Part shown: one piece after another, positions 20,109-29,711 of the stretch
Layout: each line of letters begins with the position of its first letter
Position numbering within the stretch: the stretch's first letter is position 1
Notes under the pieces: generated by a model
The model's database searches: none
Seen by the model: the letters and a program-made list of their open reading frames with translations, nothing else
What the model was told of the DNA's origin: nothing
From: Siderastrea radians
Lineage: Eukaryota; Cnidaria; Anthozoa; Scleractinia; Rhizangiidae
Direction of reading: 5' to 3'
Length of the DNA: 64,000 nt
Assembly: GCA_964017195.1 (NCBI GenBank)
Contig: OZ024895.1
Span: 25,111,375 to 25,175,374 of the forward strand
Program-made: the position numbers and the translations under genes

Positions 20109-20607
20109 CTAATTAATCTGACTGCCGGTCTCGACAGGTTCGCATTGGTTAGGGTCACCAAAAAGGTACACTTTGTTGTCGTATTTTAAAAATGCTCTGT
20201 AGATTGTTGTCATCCATTTGTTTGGTATCATTGAGAATTCTTCAATGAATATTGTCTTATCCTTCAGATTATCGATGTTTCTACCGTTCCATTTACAAAA
20301 GTAACCATCGAATGTGTGACATTTTATTTGCTTCCTCTTTTTCATAACCCTTAGAAATCAATCTATTTTTGACATTCTCGATAGCTTTGTTGGTATATGA
20401 TAAAACTAATGGGTTCTCTGTTTTTTTCACTTTGTCACATAGGGTATGAGTTTTTCCGGATCCAGCTTGACCATTATAAATACATCCTTTGCCATTTTCC
20501 ATTTTATAATCTGACATATCCATGTTTTCTCTGTAATGTTTCTCAAAGTATACTAATTCACTGTCTGTAATGTATGCCTTGCCTATTTTCTTGGTACTGA
20601 ACTTCAC
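20109..20607 (-). pseudogene. SF1 helicase N-terminal part, frameshifted
   Basis: Two overlapping frames. 20607-20293 has the Walker A loop (YNGQAGSGKTHTLC) and motif Ia-like LVLSYTNKAIENV. 20345-20109 has Walker B (KTIFIEEFSMIP) and motif III (YLFGDPNQCEP). The frame changes near 20340. These are the N-terminal motifs of a superfamily 1 helicase close to Pif1/RecD. Together with the piece to its left it makes a complete set of helicase motifs downstream of, and originally in line with, the polymerase. Confidence 0.75.
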
Positions 20608-20642
20608 ATTCTTTTTATTCTTGAATTGTACTTTGGGATTAC

Positions 20643-22873
20643 TTATATATATATTCCGTCTGTATTGTAACCATAAAGTTTACTATCCTCTCCGTGACAT
20701 GTCTCGATCAGTTGTAAACACTTGAGAATCGCTTCTGAAACTACAAATCTGTTAATACTTGTATGGTCTGAAAATATACGTTCAACTTTTTGCTCTCGTA
20801 TAAGATAAATCCCATCATGATGATCGACAGTAACATTTTTACCCTCAGCAATACCGCTGGTCCAACAACACATAGCTGTATTGTATTCTGTACATGAAAA
20901 ACCATGGTTCGTCTTATTATATCTGCGGCCTAGCTCTCCAATGAATGAATTAGCTATTTTCTTAGCCTCACTTTCTGGAAGGTTGTCGAAGATGTATTTG
21001 ATGAATTCACTGAATGTATCTGGCTTTAGAGCCATTTTCGTAACGATCTTGTATTTAATCTGAGCGATAGGCATGTTCAATGTATCTACCAGATATGATA
21101 TCAGATTAGAGCTGTAAAAACCGGCTTCTATTTTTATGGGATTGCCGTAATTATTAAGCACTGTCTCATTTATATAAAATTCACCACATTTCCTAAGATC
21201 ACTTTTGCAGTTAAACGGTTCAATTATATCGTGGATCGTGTACAATGGAATTGGTTGTGTGTTGTTCAATAAGATGCTCGGATAGCATTTAGCAATATCG
21301 ATGCTGACAACATTATCAGGTATATCATATGTTGTGCAAAACTGTAAAGCCCTTGGATAAAAATCATAAAGTATTTGTCTTGTATTTACATTGTAACTTG
21401 ATTCAGGAATATGACCATTCAACTGCTTAAACAAACTCGTTGCAATATTTGTGTATGATTGATTCGACCATTTGAAGTCGTGTGTCTTGAATGTTTTGAA
21501 CAGTTTATCACATATGTTTTTCTCGTGTTATATTCTTCATTCAATAGATACATGTTCTTTTTGTGATCAATGAAACCATCCAAAATGCCACTGTTGTTCC
21601 AATGCAAATATTCGACAGAAAATTTTTCATCTCTGCTGTATAAGTTAATGGCTTCTTGCATCTTAACTCCTTCAGGGAGAACAACTATATGATTTTCTTT
21701 ATTTAAACCACATATTTCAATGACATTGTTTATTTTTGTAACATTTTCATGACGCCGCGACCATTTAAGATCAGACATATGCTTTAGTAAATCATCACAT
21801 CCTCCCTGGTTGGCCTTTGATGCGACTATTTTTAATTTTTCATCAGTGATGGGATGGCAATGATGATCTTTAACGATGTATACAAGAGATACATATCTAT
21901 TCGTTTTACCGATATGTGTGATGAACTTTTTATACCTACAATCAAAGGCATGAATTGACACGTTATCATGACATTCTTTTGCCCAATTAATCAACTCTTC
22001 GGTACTGATCATATCACCTTCAGCAACGTATTCGTAAATCTCACTCTTTAACTTCTCATAAGTATATGTCTTAAAACCTCGTTGACCTCTTACTTGATCC
22101 CACACATAATCTACAACACATGTGTTTTTGCCATGTCTTGTGATAGGTCGTTGTTTGTTTAATAAGTATGATTCGAGTTTGAGTTTACCCATTTTATGAT
22201 GTCTTGTTCGTTTTTTATTCAGTTGTGTAATTTCAAATCCAGTGTGTGTAACAGATTCACCTGATAAGAATGTGACATTTGTTTTCATCAATGTGTATAA
22301 TGCGAACTTGTATGTATCTGGAATACTTAAATTAACAGGCTTATCAACTGTAAAAGGACCCTATGTATGTTCGGAAACCGTTTCATTCATCCCTCTCAAC
22401 ATATGAGATAATTTAATATGTATTGTAATAGACACACTCTCTCTCTTTCCTTGAATTTCGTCGAGTCTTTTTCCGAAGAGGTCAACGAATGATTTAAGCC
22501 TCCTGTGCTTATCATTGCTCCTTTTTATTTCATCTTTACGGAATTGATCCAATGTTGCTTTTATCATTGGAAAATGACGTACTTTATTCTCCTTTGTAAC
22601 CAACTTACTGTATTTGTCGTTGATTGACGCTATTTGTTCATTAATGTTTTTATTTTGTTTATTGACTTTCCTCAATGTTTTTTCAAATGGCGTTTTTTTG
22701 AATGGATCATTATTAAACAAATTGTCATGATTGTAAAACACTTTCTGTTTGGGTTTGACTGGAGAAGGTTTGGATTTCTCTTGCTTCAATAGCAATTTAA
22801 TGAGTTCTGATTTACTTAGTTTCTTCAGATCTTTCTTGTTCATTGAATTAACGTTGGATAATTCTGATTTCAT
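20643..22873 (-). pseudogene. Family B DNA polymerase of the Polinton, broken
   Basis: The Met at 22873 is chosen over 22909 because it follows the TATATAATG motif seen at other genes here. The N-terminal piece (22873-22361) is basic with a SAP-like helix pair (KKDLKKLSKSELIKLLLKQ). A TAG at 22358-22360 interrupts it in frame, and the second piece runs to about 21500, where the frame changes. The third piece holds the palm: motif A DIAKCYPSIL, motif B KKIANSFIGELGRRYN, motif C YGYNTDGIYI. Right after motif C an (AT)n run changes the frame into the helicase part. I see no clear exonuclease motifs. Motif C has Asn-Thr-Asp rather than Asp-Thr-Asp. It would replicate the element, probably by protein priming as in other Polintons. 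Confidence 0.8.
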
Positions 22874-22990
22874 TATATATACTATAGTATAGATATTTTT
22901 TAAAGCCATTTTATTCGCGCGTTTAAATATGGTTATAATTCAAATGATCCAATCATTGATCCTTTAAACTATATTATATGAAAGATTTAT
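22871..22990 (-). promoter_or_regulatory. Shared promoter cassette, copy A (polymerase gene)
   Basis: About 115 bp immediately upstream of the polymerase start align with the sequence upstream of the gene at 23965. Shared landmarks, read on the minus strand: a GGATC...GGATCATTTGAATT pair, TTTAAACGCGC, a GGCTT(T/C)AAAAA box and TACTATAGT...TATATAATG touching the start codon. Confidence 0.75.
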
Positions 22991-23451
22991 CATTTTAATA
23001 TATGATATAGAAAATCTTCAACCTGGTTACGATCAATTGTACTTAACAACACATCACCGAAATCATAAGTATTACGTATGATGTAACGTGTTTTAGATTT
23101 TTGAATCGTAACTCCACTATTTCGTTCATCAATATATTCAGGGTATCTTTTGCCAGCTGCTCTTTCGTCAAGATTATTTAAAAGTTGGATGATATACTGT
23201 TTCACAGGATTATGATTTTGTTGTTTTTTTTCTGATGGTTTAGGTTTTTTGACTGATGGTTTGATTTTTTTCACTTTATTCTTTTCAAGCAAGTGTTGGA
23301 AGAGTAGATGATTTTTTAGTATGACGTTTTCTACATCAACACGTTTTAATTTGGAAACTTGAAATCCCCTCTTAACATTGACGACTTCTTTTTTTAGCTC
23401 TTTAACGGTGAAGTTTTTGAGATGATTTTTCAATTGATTATGATTTGTCAT
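22990..23451 (-). CDS. Polinton protein with SAP-like N-terminus, unknown function
   Basis: 153 codons. The N-terminus (LKNHLKNFTVKELKKEVVNV, then SKLKRVDVENVILKNH) resembles a short SAP/HeH-like helix pair, similar in style to the start of the polymerase. A Lys/Pro-rich linker follows, then a compact C-terminal domain (KRYPEYIDERNSGVTIQKSK; YDFGDVLLSTIDRNQVEDFL). It lies between two replication-type genes on the same strand. No enzymatic motif seen; DNA binding is a guess from the SAP-like start. Confidence 0.6.
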   Translation of the reverse strand: MTNHNQLKNHLKNFTVKELKKEVVNVKRGFQVSKLKRVDVENVILKNHLLFQHLLEKNKVKKIKPSVKKPKPSEKKQQNHNPVKQYIIQLLNNLDERAAGKRYPEYIDERNSGVTIQKSKTRYIIRNTYDFGDVLLSTIDRNQVEDFLYHILK

Positions 23452-23500
23452 TATCTATATGTATATATAATTACATGTTAAAATACAATGGATATGAAAT

Positions 23501-23965
23501 TTATAATTCGTGTATTTTAGCACGATATTCTAACAAATTGGGTAAATCTTCGATCTTTAACCCAAAATCATAAGGATAAAAACCATCTTCATGTAACCAT
23601 ATGGCCTTGTTTATTTTCTTTCTGATGTTGTGATTTTCCAAGGCTTCTTCGACTGTTGTATTCATATAATATTCTAATTTTGTTTTATCATTTTTGAATG
23701 TTAATAGGTTGTTTCTTTTGTTGACAAACTTTAGTTTATATTTCGCAGCTTCTTTTATTAAGGTGTTTATGAATGCTTCTTCATTTTTGCTTTTTTCATA
23801 TCCAGCCATACCTGGTTCATAATGAGATAATTTAGGTAAACTGTCGATATAAATGAAATGGTTGAACTTGCTGAATATTGATTTGCTAATTGGTTTGAAG
23901 TCCCAACCAGCTCCAAAATATAACAGAGTATGACCTTTACGATTTTTATTATTTTGATTTTTCAT
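23501..23965 (-). CDS. Rossmann/methyltransferase-like Polinton protein
   Basis: 154 codons. The N-terminal HTLLYFGAGWDFKPI is a Gly-rich loop after a strand, followed by FNHFIYIDSLPKLS with an acidic residue at the end of strand 2, a pattern compatible with a SAM-binding Rossmann fold. Too short for a complete methyltransferase with target domain, and no catalytic motif is evident. Its upstream region is a homologue of the polymerase promoter, so the two genes are probably co-regulated. Methyltransferase activity is not established. Confidence 0.6.
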   Translation of the reverse strand: MKNQNNKNRKGHTLLYFGAGWDFKPISKSIFSKFNHFIYIDSLPKLSHYEPGMAGYEKSKNEEAFINTLIKEAAKYKLKFVNKRNNLLTFKNDKTKLEYYMNTTVEEALENHNIRKKINKAIWLHEDGFYPYDFGLKIEDLPNLLEYRAKIHEL

Positions 23966-24080
23966 TATATAACTATAGTATTGATATTTTTGAAGCCTTT
24001 TCTTGGTGCGCGTTTAAGTGTAATCAAAATTCAAATGATCCGAAAATATGGATCCTTCGAACTGTATTATTGAAAGATTT
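23963..24080 (-). promoter_or_regulatory. Shared promoter cassette, copy B (methyltransferase-like gene)
   Basis: Aligns over about 115 bp with copy A. Here the inner repeat forms GGATCC(N)8GGATC, and TTTAAACGCGC appears as CTTAAACGCGC. Ends in ACTATAGTTATATAATG at the start codon. Confidence 0.75.
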
Positions 24081-24329
24081 TCATGTATTGTGTCTCAGTT
24101 TTTCCACGATATTGATTTCAATTTTATTCAACATGTGCTTTTTTTTGTTCAAGTGACAATGTTTTCCAGCTAGAGTGTAATTTATTCCAGTATTACAAAT
24201 GTCACAATACCATTCTTTATTGAGCATGTGCTTTGATTTTTGTTTTCTTACAGCATCCTTCCTCTCTTCTTCGGTTGAATACTTTTTAGGTCTACCTCTA
24301 CCTCTTTTAACATTCTGATTTTCTTCCAT
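24081..24329 (-). CDS. AT-hook and zinc-finger small protein
   Basis: 82 codons. The start MEENQNVKRGRGRPKKYSTE contains a canonical AT-hook (RGRGRPKK). A Cys2-His2-like finger follows (WYCDICNTGINYTLAGKHCH, then KKKHM), similar to U1-type fingers. Such proteins bind DNA or RNA; in this place it may act on element transcription or genome packaging. Confidence 0.65.
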   Translation of the reverse strand: MEENQNVKRGRGRPKKYSTEEERKDAVRKQKSKHMLNKEWYCDICNTGINYTLAGKHCHLNKKKHMLNKIEINIVEKLRHNT

Positions 24330-24363
24330 ACATATTAATACTATATATATATTTTTATATATG

Positions 24364-24684
24364 TTAGATAATTCTTTTTAAACCCATTAACCAGAGAAGA
24401 TGAAAGCTCCAGAAATTTGCTGAATTCTTGTCCTTAGATGTTAAATTACCATCCTTATCTTTTATTTTTGATGCTCTTTTACGATATCTATTACGTCTGT
24501 TTTTGTTCTTATGAATCAAGTAATCTTCATATCGTGAATCTCCAAAATGAATCTTATCACCATTTTTAAGAGTAACCATATATTTTTTATTTTTACGGTC
24601 TGAATAACTCAGATCTCTTGCATCGTATATAACTTTAGCTCTATGTTTTAATAAGTCAAAATCCTTACCAGTTACGATATTCAT
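24364..24684 (-). CDS. DUF5754-like protein
   Basis: I take the Met at 24684 (MNIVTGKDFDLLKHRAKVIY), which follows a TATATACATG context, rather than one 66 bp upstream that would run into the integrase. The core KNGDKIHFGDSRYEDYLIHK followed by NRRNRYRKR and NSANFWSFHLLW matches a small protein family seen in iridoviruses and Polintons. Function unknown. It is separated from the integrase stop by 16 bp, so the two are probably co-transcribed. Confidence 0.7.
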   Translation of the reverse strand: MNIVTGKDFDLLKHRAKVIYDARDLSYSDRKNKKYMVTLKNGDKIHFGDSRYEDYLIHKNKNRRNRYRKRASKIKDKDGNLTSKDKNSANFWSFHLLWLMGLKRII

Positions 24685-24700
24685 GTATATATTATTATTA

Positions 24701-25585
24701 TTATATTGTTTGTAAATCCTTAAACGATATCCAACTGTTAAAATCATCACTATATCCTTTCCACTTCACTAAAGCTTGTTTCTTCTTGTAATCTCTCCTG
24801 ATGACCTTATCAATTCTAAATACCTCTTGTTCAGCTTTCAGTAATTCAGGTTCATAAAAGCTCCCTTGTAATTCTTCACCTCTGAGATCCTTTAGTTTGT
24901 AAGTGACAGGAATAGTGGATTGGATTTTATCGACTGTGAATACTTCTTCAGTCCAGTTTGGAGTGTATCCTTTATCAAACACTTTTCTCTTATATTTGCT
25001 GATCCTAACCTTATCGCCTATTTTGAATTTAGGCTTTGATGACGACTGCTCCATATTACCATATAGATTGAAATATACAATTCCTTCATTCTTCTTTTTA
25101 CTGGCTTCTGTAGGTGTCATTTTTATTGAACTGTGTTTGGTGTTATTATACTGTTTCAATATTTTAGGTAGTATGTCTAAATATCGCGTATTGCCTTGAA
25201 CAGTAAATTGTTTCCACATTTTGGTTTTAATCGTTCTGTTCCATCGTTCACAAACTGACGACTTTTCCTCATTTTCGGTTGAGTACAAGGTTGTTTTATT
25301 CTTATCAAGTAGTTCCTTAACATGTTTGTTATAATACTCTTTCCCTTTATCAGTCCAAAGATATTGTGGTTTTCTGCCTTCTTTTAAAATGGTTTTCAAT
25401 GCCTCAGTGACAGTTTCTCCTTTTTTGTCTTTTAAAGGGACAATCCAACCATATTTACTAAACACATCTAGGACCATAAGAAGATATCTATATCCATTAT
25501 TCCATTTGCTGAACTGTTGCATTTCAACTAGATCAGAGCAGAATATCTCATCTTTATTAAAAACTGGACTAGGTATATTGGATTT
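24701..25585 (-). pseudogene. Polinton integrase, catalytic core and chromodomain (5' part displaced)
   Basis: A retroviral-type DDE integrase. The first catalytic Asp is in CSDLVEMQQFSK (25532-25534), upstream of the first Met. The second is in LWTDKGKEYYN, and the Glu is in SVCERWNRTIK about 33 residues later. An SH3-like segment (KFKIGDKVRISKYK) and a C-terminal chromodomain (IRRDYKKKQALVKWKGYSDD) follow, as usual for Polintons; the chromodomain may guide target choice. The frame runs into a stop at 25586-25588 because a 1.4-kb insertion separates it from its N-terminal part at 26931-27020. Confidence 0.85.
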
Positions 25586-26946
25586 CTACCATTCTGATTG
25601 GCTGAACGGAGCCAGGCTATCAGCTCATATACCTGCTGTGACCAAATATGGACAATGAACACTCAACAACAAAATGAACAAAGTGAGCTGGAAGTTTTTT
25701 CCTCGCCAGCAACCCGGCGAGAAAAATAGACAAGAAAAATCACTTGGCAGCAAATTTGAATTAAGCAGAAATTCCAACAGCGTCACTAACAGCGTCGTCT
25801 AACACAAGTCAAAATTGTTTGAAGAAACTGTGCAGAAAAAGAAATTAGAAATTTAAGCATTGAGCGTTGTGTTTACAATTAATTTCTTTCATCGATCGTC
25901 ACGTCGATCATTAAAATTGAACAAACGGTAGGTTTTATCAGGAAGCCTTTCCACTTCAAAATATCAAGACAAGACAAAATAAAACACAGTGAAATGGGGC
26001 AGAAGCATTTAATAACAACTGTCACATTCATGACGATTCGGTGCGAAAATCATGAAGCAGTCTAAACAAGTACTAAACAAACTACAGCTGCAAACTACCA
26101 AGAAGGCCGAAGGAAGGGCGAAAATTTTTTTCGGCTTTAACACGCAAAATTGACACTGGTTTACCTGCACTCGTTGTAGCTCTGTGTTCCAACAGGTCCA
26201 AATGCTCAGATAGAAATCGGATGCCATGTAAACGGAGTTGAATCGCTTTTCCAGTTGTTTGAATGTTGTTTTTACCATTCCGTCCGCAACCTCTAAACCG
26301 AGAACAACTGCATTTTGTGCTTTGCATTAAACAAACTATGATGGTGAATTCTAATGTTCCTCGCTACAGTAATCTTGCTTCTGAGCTGCATAGAAATTGC
26401 TTCTTCAAGTTCAAATTGGTTCTGTCTTCATTTCGATCAAACACGCACATGATGGCTCCGTTGTGCGAACAAATTACAAACTTGTTCTGTTTCAACTCCA
26501 GCAGCTAATATGGTGAAATTGTTCAGCTTCAATCCGCTTTGAACGATGATTACAACAATGTTTCGGGAAAAATCAAGCATGTACCATATTTCAGAGCCAA
26601 TAATTAGAAGATTTTTTTTCCCAAACTTGTGCCACTTCGTTCACTTTCGAGCAGTTTTCATTGATTCATTCAGCTTTGCAATGAAACGCTGCAACACTTC
26701 GCAAGGTTTTGGCGCCTTTTTCGTTCAGTCATGTGATCGATTCTTGCTCCCTTTTTATCCATTTTCTCATTTTTCGATTTCTTTCTTGATTTTTTTAACA
26801 AAAATAGTAGTTAAGTTTTTAATAAAACAATTATTCTACTCGGGCTTGCTGGATATGAAATGATTATAACCAACTCGGCGCTACGCGCCTCGTTGGTTAT
26901 CTATCATTTCATATCCAGCGCGCCCTCGTAGAATAATTGTTAAATA
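25561..26946. mobile_element. 1.4-kb insertion splitting the integrase
   Basis: Integrase coding sequence is found on both sides but not within. TTATTAA occurs at both junctions (25554-25560 and 26947-26953) and could be a 7-bp target duplication. The inserted DNA has no convincing ORF and ends with a 114-bp near-perfect palindrome. I do not see matching inverted termini for the whole insertion, so its class is open. Confidence 0.6.
26827..26940. repeat. 114-bp palindrome (hairpin MITE type)
   Basis: ACAATTATTCTAC at the left pairs with GTAGAATAATTGT at the right. Inside, GCTGGATATGAAATGAT pairs with ATCATTTCATATCCAGC, and ACCAACTCGGCGC with GCGCCTCGTTGGT. Confidence 0.9.
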
Positions 26947-27020
26947 TTATTAACGATAACACGCCGCCGAGTAAAGTTCCTTTTTATGGGCTTATGAAGC
27001 TCATTAGCTAATTCTTCTTG
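26931..27020 (-). pseudogene. Polinton integrase, displaced N-terminal fragment
   Basis: Minus-strand translation reads EELANELHKPIKRNFTRRR and continues for a few codons to the insertion border. This short basic stretch precedes the catalytic core in Polinton integrases. It begins overlapping the last codons of the phospholipase gene in another frame, a compact viral arrangement. Confidence 0.6.
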
Positions 27021-27864
27021 CCAGTTTTTTTCTTCACTCGACGGCTTTTTCCGTTTTTTGGCATCCCTTGATTACTAAGACCGAGACCCAATCTCTGTTT
27101 TGTATTGATCAAGAACCGAGCGGTTTGACCCCATTTTGGCATCTGGCCATAAGGAATCATATGCAATGACTTAACCATTTTCCTATCACATTCACCCTTT
27201 TCTTTTCCCATGTCATAACTGATATCATGATGTGCTGCTATTTCATCCACTTTATTGTAAGGTTGTACATGCCATTTGGTAACCTCGCCAGTGTTTTTAT
27301 CATATTCCAGTTGGTTTTCAAGTGGATTGTACGGACCCATATACTTATATTTTCCAGGAGACCATCCAGCTTTTGATTTCGGTATTTTCCCAATCATTTT
27401 ATGAATATCAACACCAGCACCATCCAAATCTTTTCTGTCGGTTTTGTATTTTTTGTTTGGCCTGACTTTAGTAGACAATTGATTTAATGCTTGACTCCCG
27501 ACATTTTGAATCATCGGATTAAGTTTATCGAGAGTATAATCGATTGCTTTCTTTTGCAGTTTGGGGTTCCTAAGAGCTTCACTACCATAATATCGTCCCA
27601 TTTCAACAGCCTTTTTACCTAACCAAGGAATACCATGATGCACAAAGATATCTAAACCTGTTGATGCTACTGTATCTAAAATGCCCGCCCCCTCAGACGG
27701 GCCAACCCGTTTCCCGTCTGTTTAACAAATTTAGTCTTTGTTATTCCACATTCTGCACATTTGCATTTCATCATCATTCGTCCGTTTTTCGCTCTAACAA
27801 ATCTTTGACTACCAGGTACACATAGTGTCTCTTTTTTCTGTTTCACGCAAAAACTTTTCACCAT
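27008..27864 (-). pseudogene. Phospholipase A2-domain capsid-associated protein
   Basis: The first part (27864-27676) has a zinc-ribbon-like module (KCKCAECGITKTKFVKQ) related to that in the next gene. The second part (about 27720-27008) holds a parvovirus VP1-type PLA2 domain: YKYMGPYNPLENQ, then KVDEIAAHHDISYDMGK with the catalytic His-Asp. In parvoviruses such domains breach endosomal membranes; the same role is inferred here. The frame changes within a G-rich run near 27690. The C-terminus is strongly basic. Confidence 0.8.
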
Positions 27865-27883
27865 ATATATACATTAGATTAGA

Positions 27884-28282
27884 TTAAGGTTCAATATATA
27901 CGTTTTCAAATTTGCCTGTTTTCGGATTTTTCACCAAACGCATGACAGTACCCTTTTTAGGATGAGTCCAAAACTTTTTACCTGTTATACCTGTAGGTCC
28001 GGTGAAAGCATTTTTTACGATTTCTCCACTCCAATATCGGTCAAATACATGGTTGGTAGATGGTATTTCTTTGCGAGTTATTTGTGCGGCTATTTTGGCT
28101 GCCTCGAAAGCTTTACCTAATGGATTTTCACCTCCTTTTTGGCTTTTGATGAATTTGGTTTTTGTAATACCACATTCAGCACATGTGCTTTTCAGCATTA
28201 GTCTATTATTTTTTGTTTTAACATATATTTCAGAACCTTTGATGGAATCTGTTTGCTTCTTTTCTTTAACACAATATTTCAT
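27884..28282 (-). CDS. Zinc-ribbon (DUF5679-like) structural protein
   Basis: 132 codons. The N-terminal third (CAECGITKTKFIKSQKGGEN) is clearly paralogous to the start of the phospholipase gene next to it. The remainder (FEAAKIAAQITRKEIPST; RYWSGEIVKNAFTGPTG; KTGKFENVYIEP) is a small basic domain of unknown role. The gene is intact and starts directly after a TATATATATG motif. Position in the structural block suggests a virion component. Confidence 0.6.
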   Translation of the reverse strand: MKYCVKEKKQTDSIKGSEIYVKTKNNRLMLKSTCAECGITKTKFIKSQKGGENPLGKAFEAAKIAAQITRKEIPSTNHVFDRYWSGEIVKNAFTGPTGITGKKFWTHPKKGTVMRLVKNPKTGKFENVYIEP

Positions 28283-28295
28283 ATATATAACTGGA

Positions 28296-29622
28296 TTACA
28301 TATTTCTGAAATACCGTTCTAGAAACCTCTCATTCTTCATTGTATCATATATATCAAATACCTGAAGCAGATCAAAATATGAATTCCCTTTATTCATCTC
28401 ATTTAAAAAGTATAAACAGAAGTAACCACATGTTATAGTCTTTATATTCTGGATCTGATTATTTTGGTGAAGCAGAGTCATATTCTCCCTCCTCGCATGG
28501 TTTACGATCTCCTGAAAGGGGGGCATCCCGAACGAATCAAAGTAATTAATGACGTTATCCTTTACATATGTAGCAACCCAATGGCTCCCACTCATATATG
28601 ATGGTTCAAGATTGTAAATAAATAATGCTTGTTGATGATTATGTGGGACAGTTTCATCTCGAGACAGAACATCTTTGATTGGGATGTTCAAATATTTACA
28701 CCATTTTATTAAATCATAATTTGACAAAGGAATATTTTGATGAAATTTGGGTTTTACAATAGAATGTTTAGAAGAGGGACGTTTTTGAAGGGTGAGTTCT
28801 TGCCCAATAGTAGACCTTTGCCCTTTTTCTGAGCTTTTTTTTTTGGAGCCTTTTTTTAGTTTTTTAATTCCCATACCTAATGTTTGATCAGGCCAATTCC
28901 CATAAAAAGGCGGAGTTCTATACATTGGGACTAACAAACCGCCATCTTGATTGTTAGTAGGAGTTGGTTTTGGTACAGATCGTGGAGGTCTTTGTTTAGG
29001 CTGTCCCATCTGAGGAGCCCCTGAACCAGTCAAACTCTTGATGGCCTCAATAGCAAGAGGAGCAGCTATACCAGCCAAAAGAGTCACTAGAAAGCCTCCC
29101 TGTTGTACTTTTGTTGGTTTTATATGAACACCGGATCCTGTTTGTAGAGCATTGTAAACATCTTGCGCTTGCTTCTTGGTTAACATGCTACTATATGGTA
29201 GTATTTGATTTATGTTTTCATATGGCAATAAAAAAACCACCTGTTTGAACCCCTTTTCCGGATATCTTTTTCACAATCTGAGATGCTCCTTCACTAGCTG
29301 CTCCAGCTAAAGCTGACAAACCTAGTGTTTTCGCTAATGTTGGTCCAAAAGTTCGTCCCAGATTCAAAACTGTAGAGAGGAGTGATCCACCAACTTGCTT
29401 TCGAATGTTTGTTTTGGCGAGTTTGATGTCCATTCCCTTTTTCAATTTTCTATTTTTATCCAATCGCTTAACTATATTCTGAGGTACATACAGAGTGTGA
29501 TTCCCAGATAGTGAATCCTTTGTCAGTCTCAAAACGATAGTTTCTCTTTTATGATAAACGTTGCTTAGATTCTTCTTTTGGTTTTCAGACAGTTTTACAT
29601 TGATTTCATACAATTGAGTCAT
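28296..29622 (-). pseudogene. pX-like capsid precursor joined to adenovirus-type cysteine protease
   Basis: The start is the Met at 29622 (MTQLYEINVKLSENQ). The first part has a beta-rich domain, then Gly-rich hydrophobic segments with Gly-Gly and (L/T)xGxG sites typical of protease cleavage (NIRKQVGGSLLS; ALQTGSGVHIKP; KSLTGSGAPQ). The last about 130 residues are the adenain-like protease: His in MSGSHWVATYV, Asp in NYFDSFGM, Gln-Cys in NQIQNIKTITCGYFC. It would mature the capsid precursors. The frame changes at about 29232 within a run of seven T, so it is read as two overlapping frames. A precursor and protease in one gene is noteworthy. Confidence 0.85.
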
Positions 29623-29711
29623 ATAATATATGTTAGATAAACCTGTTTTAAAAAACATATTCAATTTATATCATTGTCAAAAATTTTTATTTAAACTATT
29701 ATCCATTCATT

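Noticed and set aside
26009..26863. Several open frames inside the integrase insertion
   Set aside because: Short, overlapping on both strands, no motif, no start context.
29225..29240. Programmed -1 frameshift at the T run
   Set aside because: The needed shift is in the other direction (+1) relative to the codon phase, so the classical -1 slippery heptamer does not apply; an indel is simpler.
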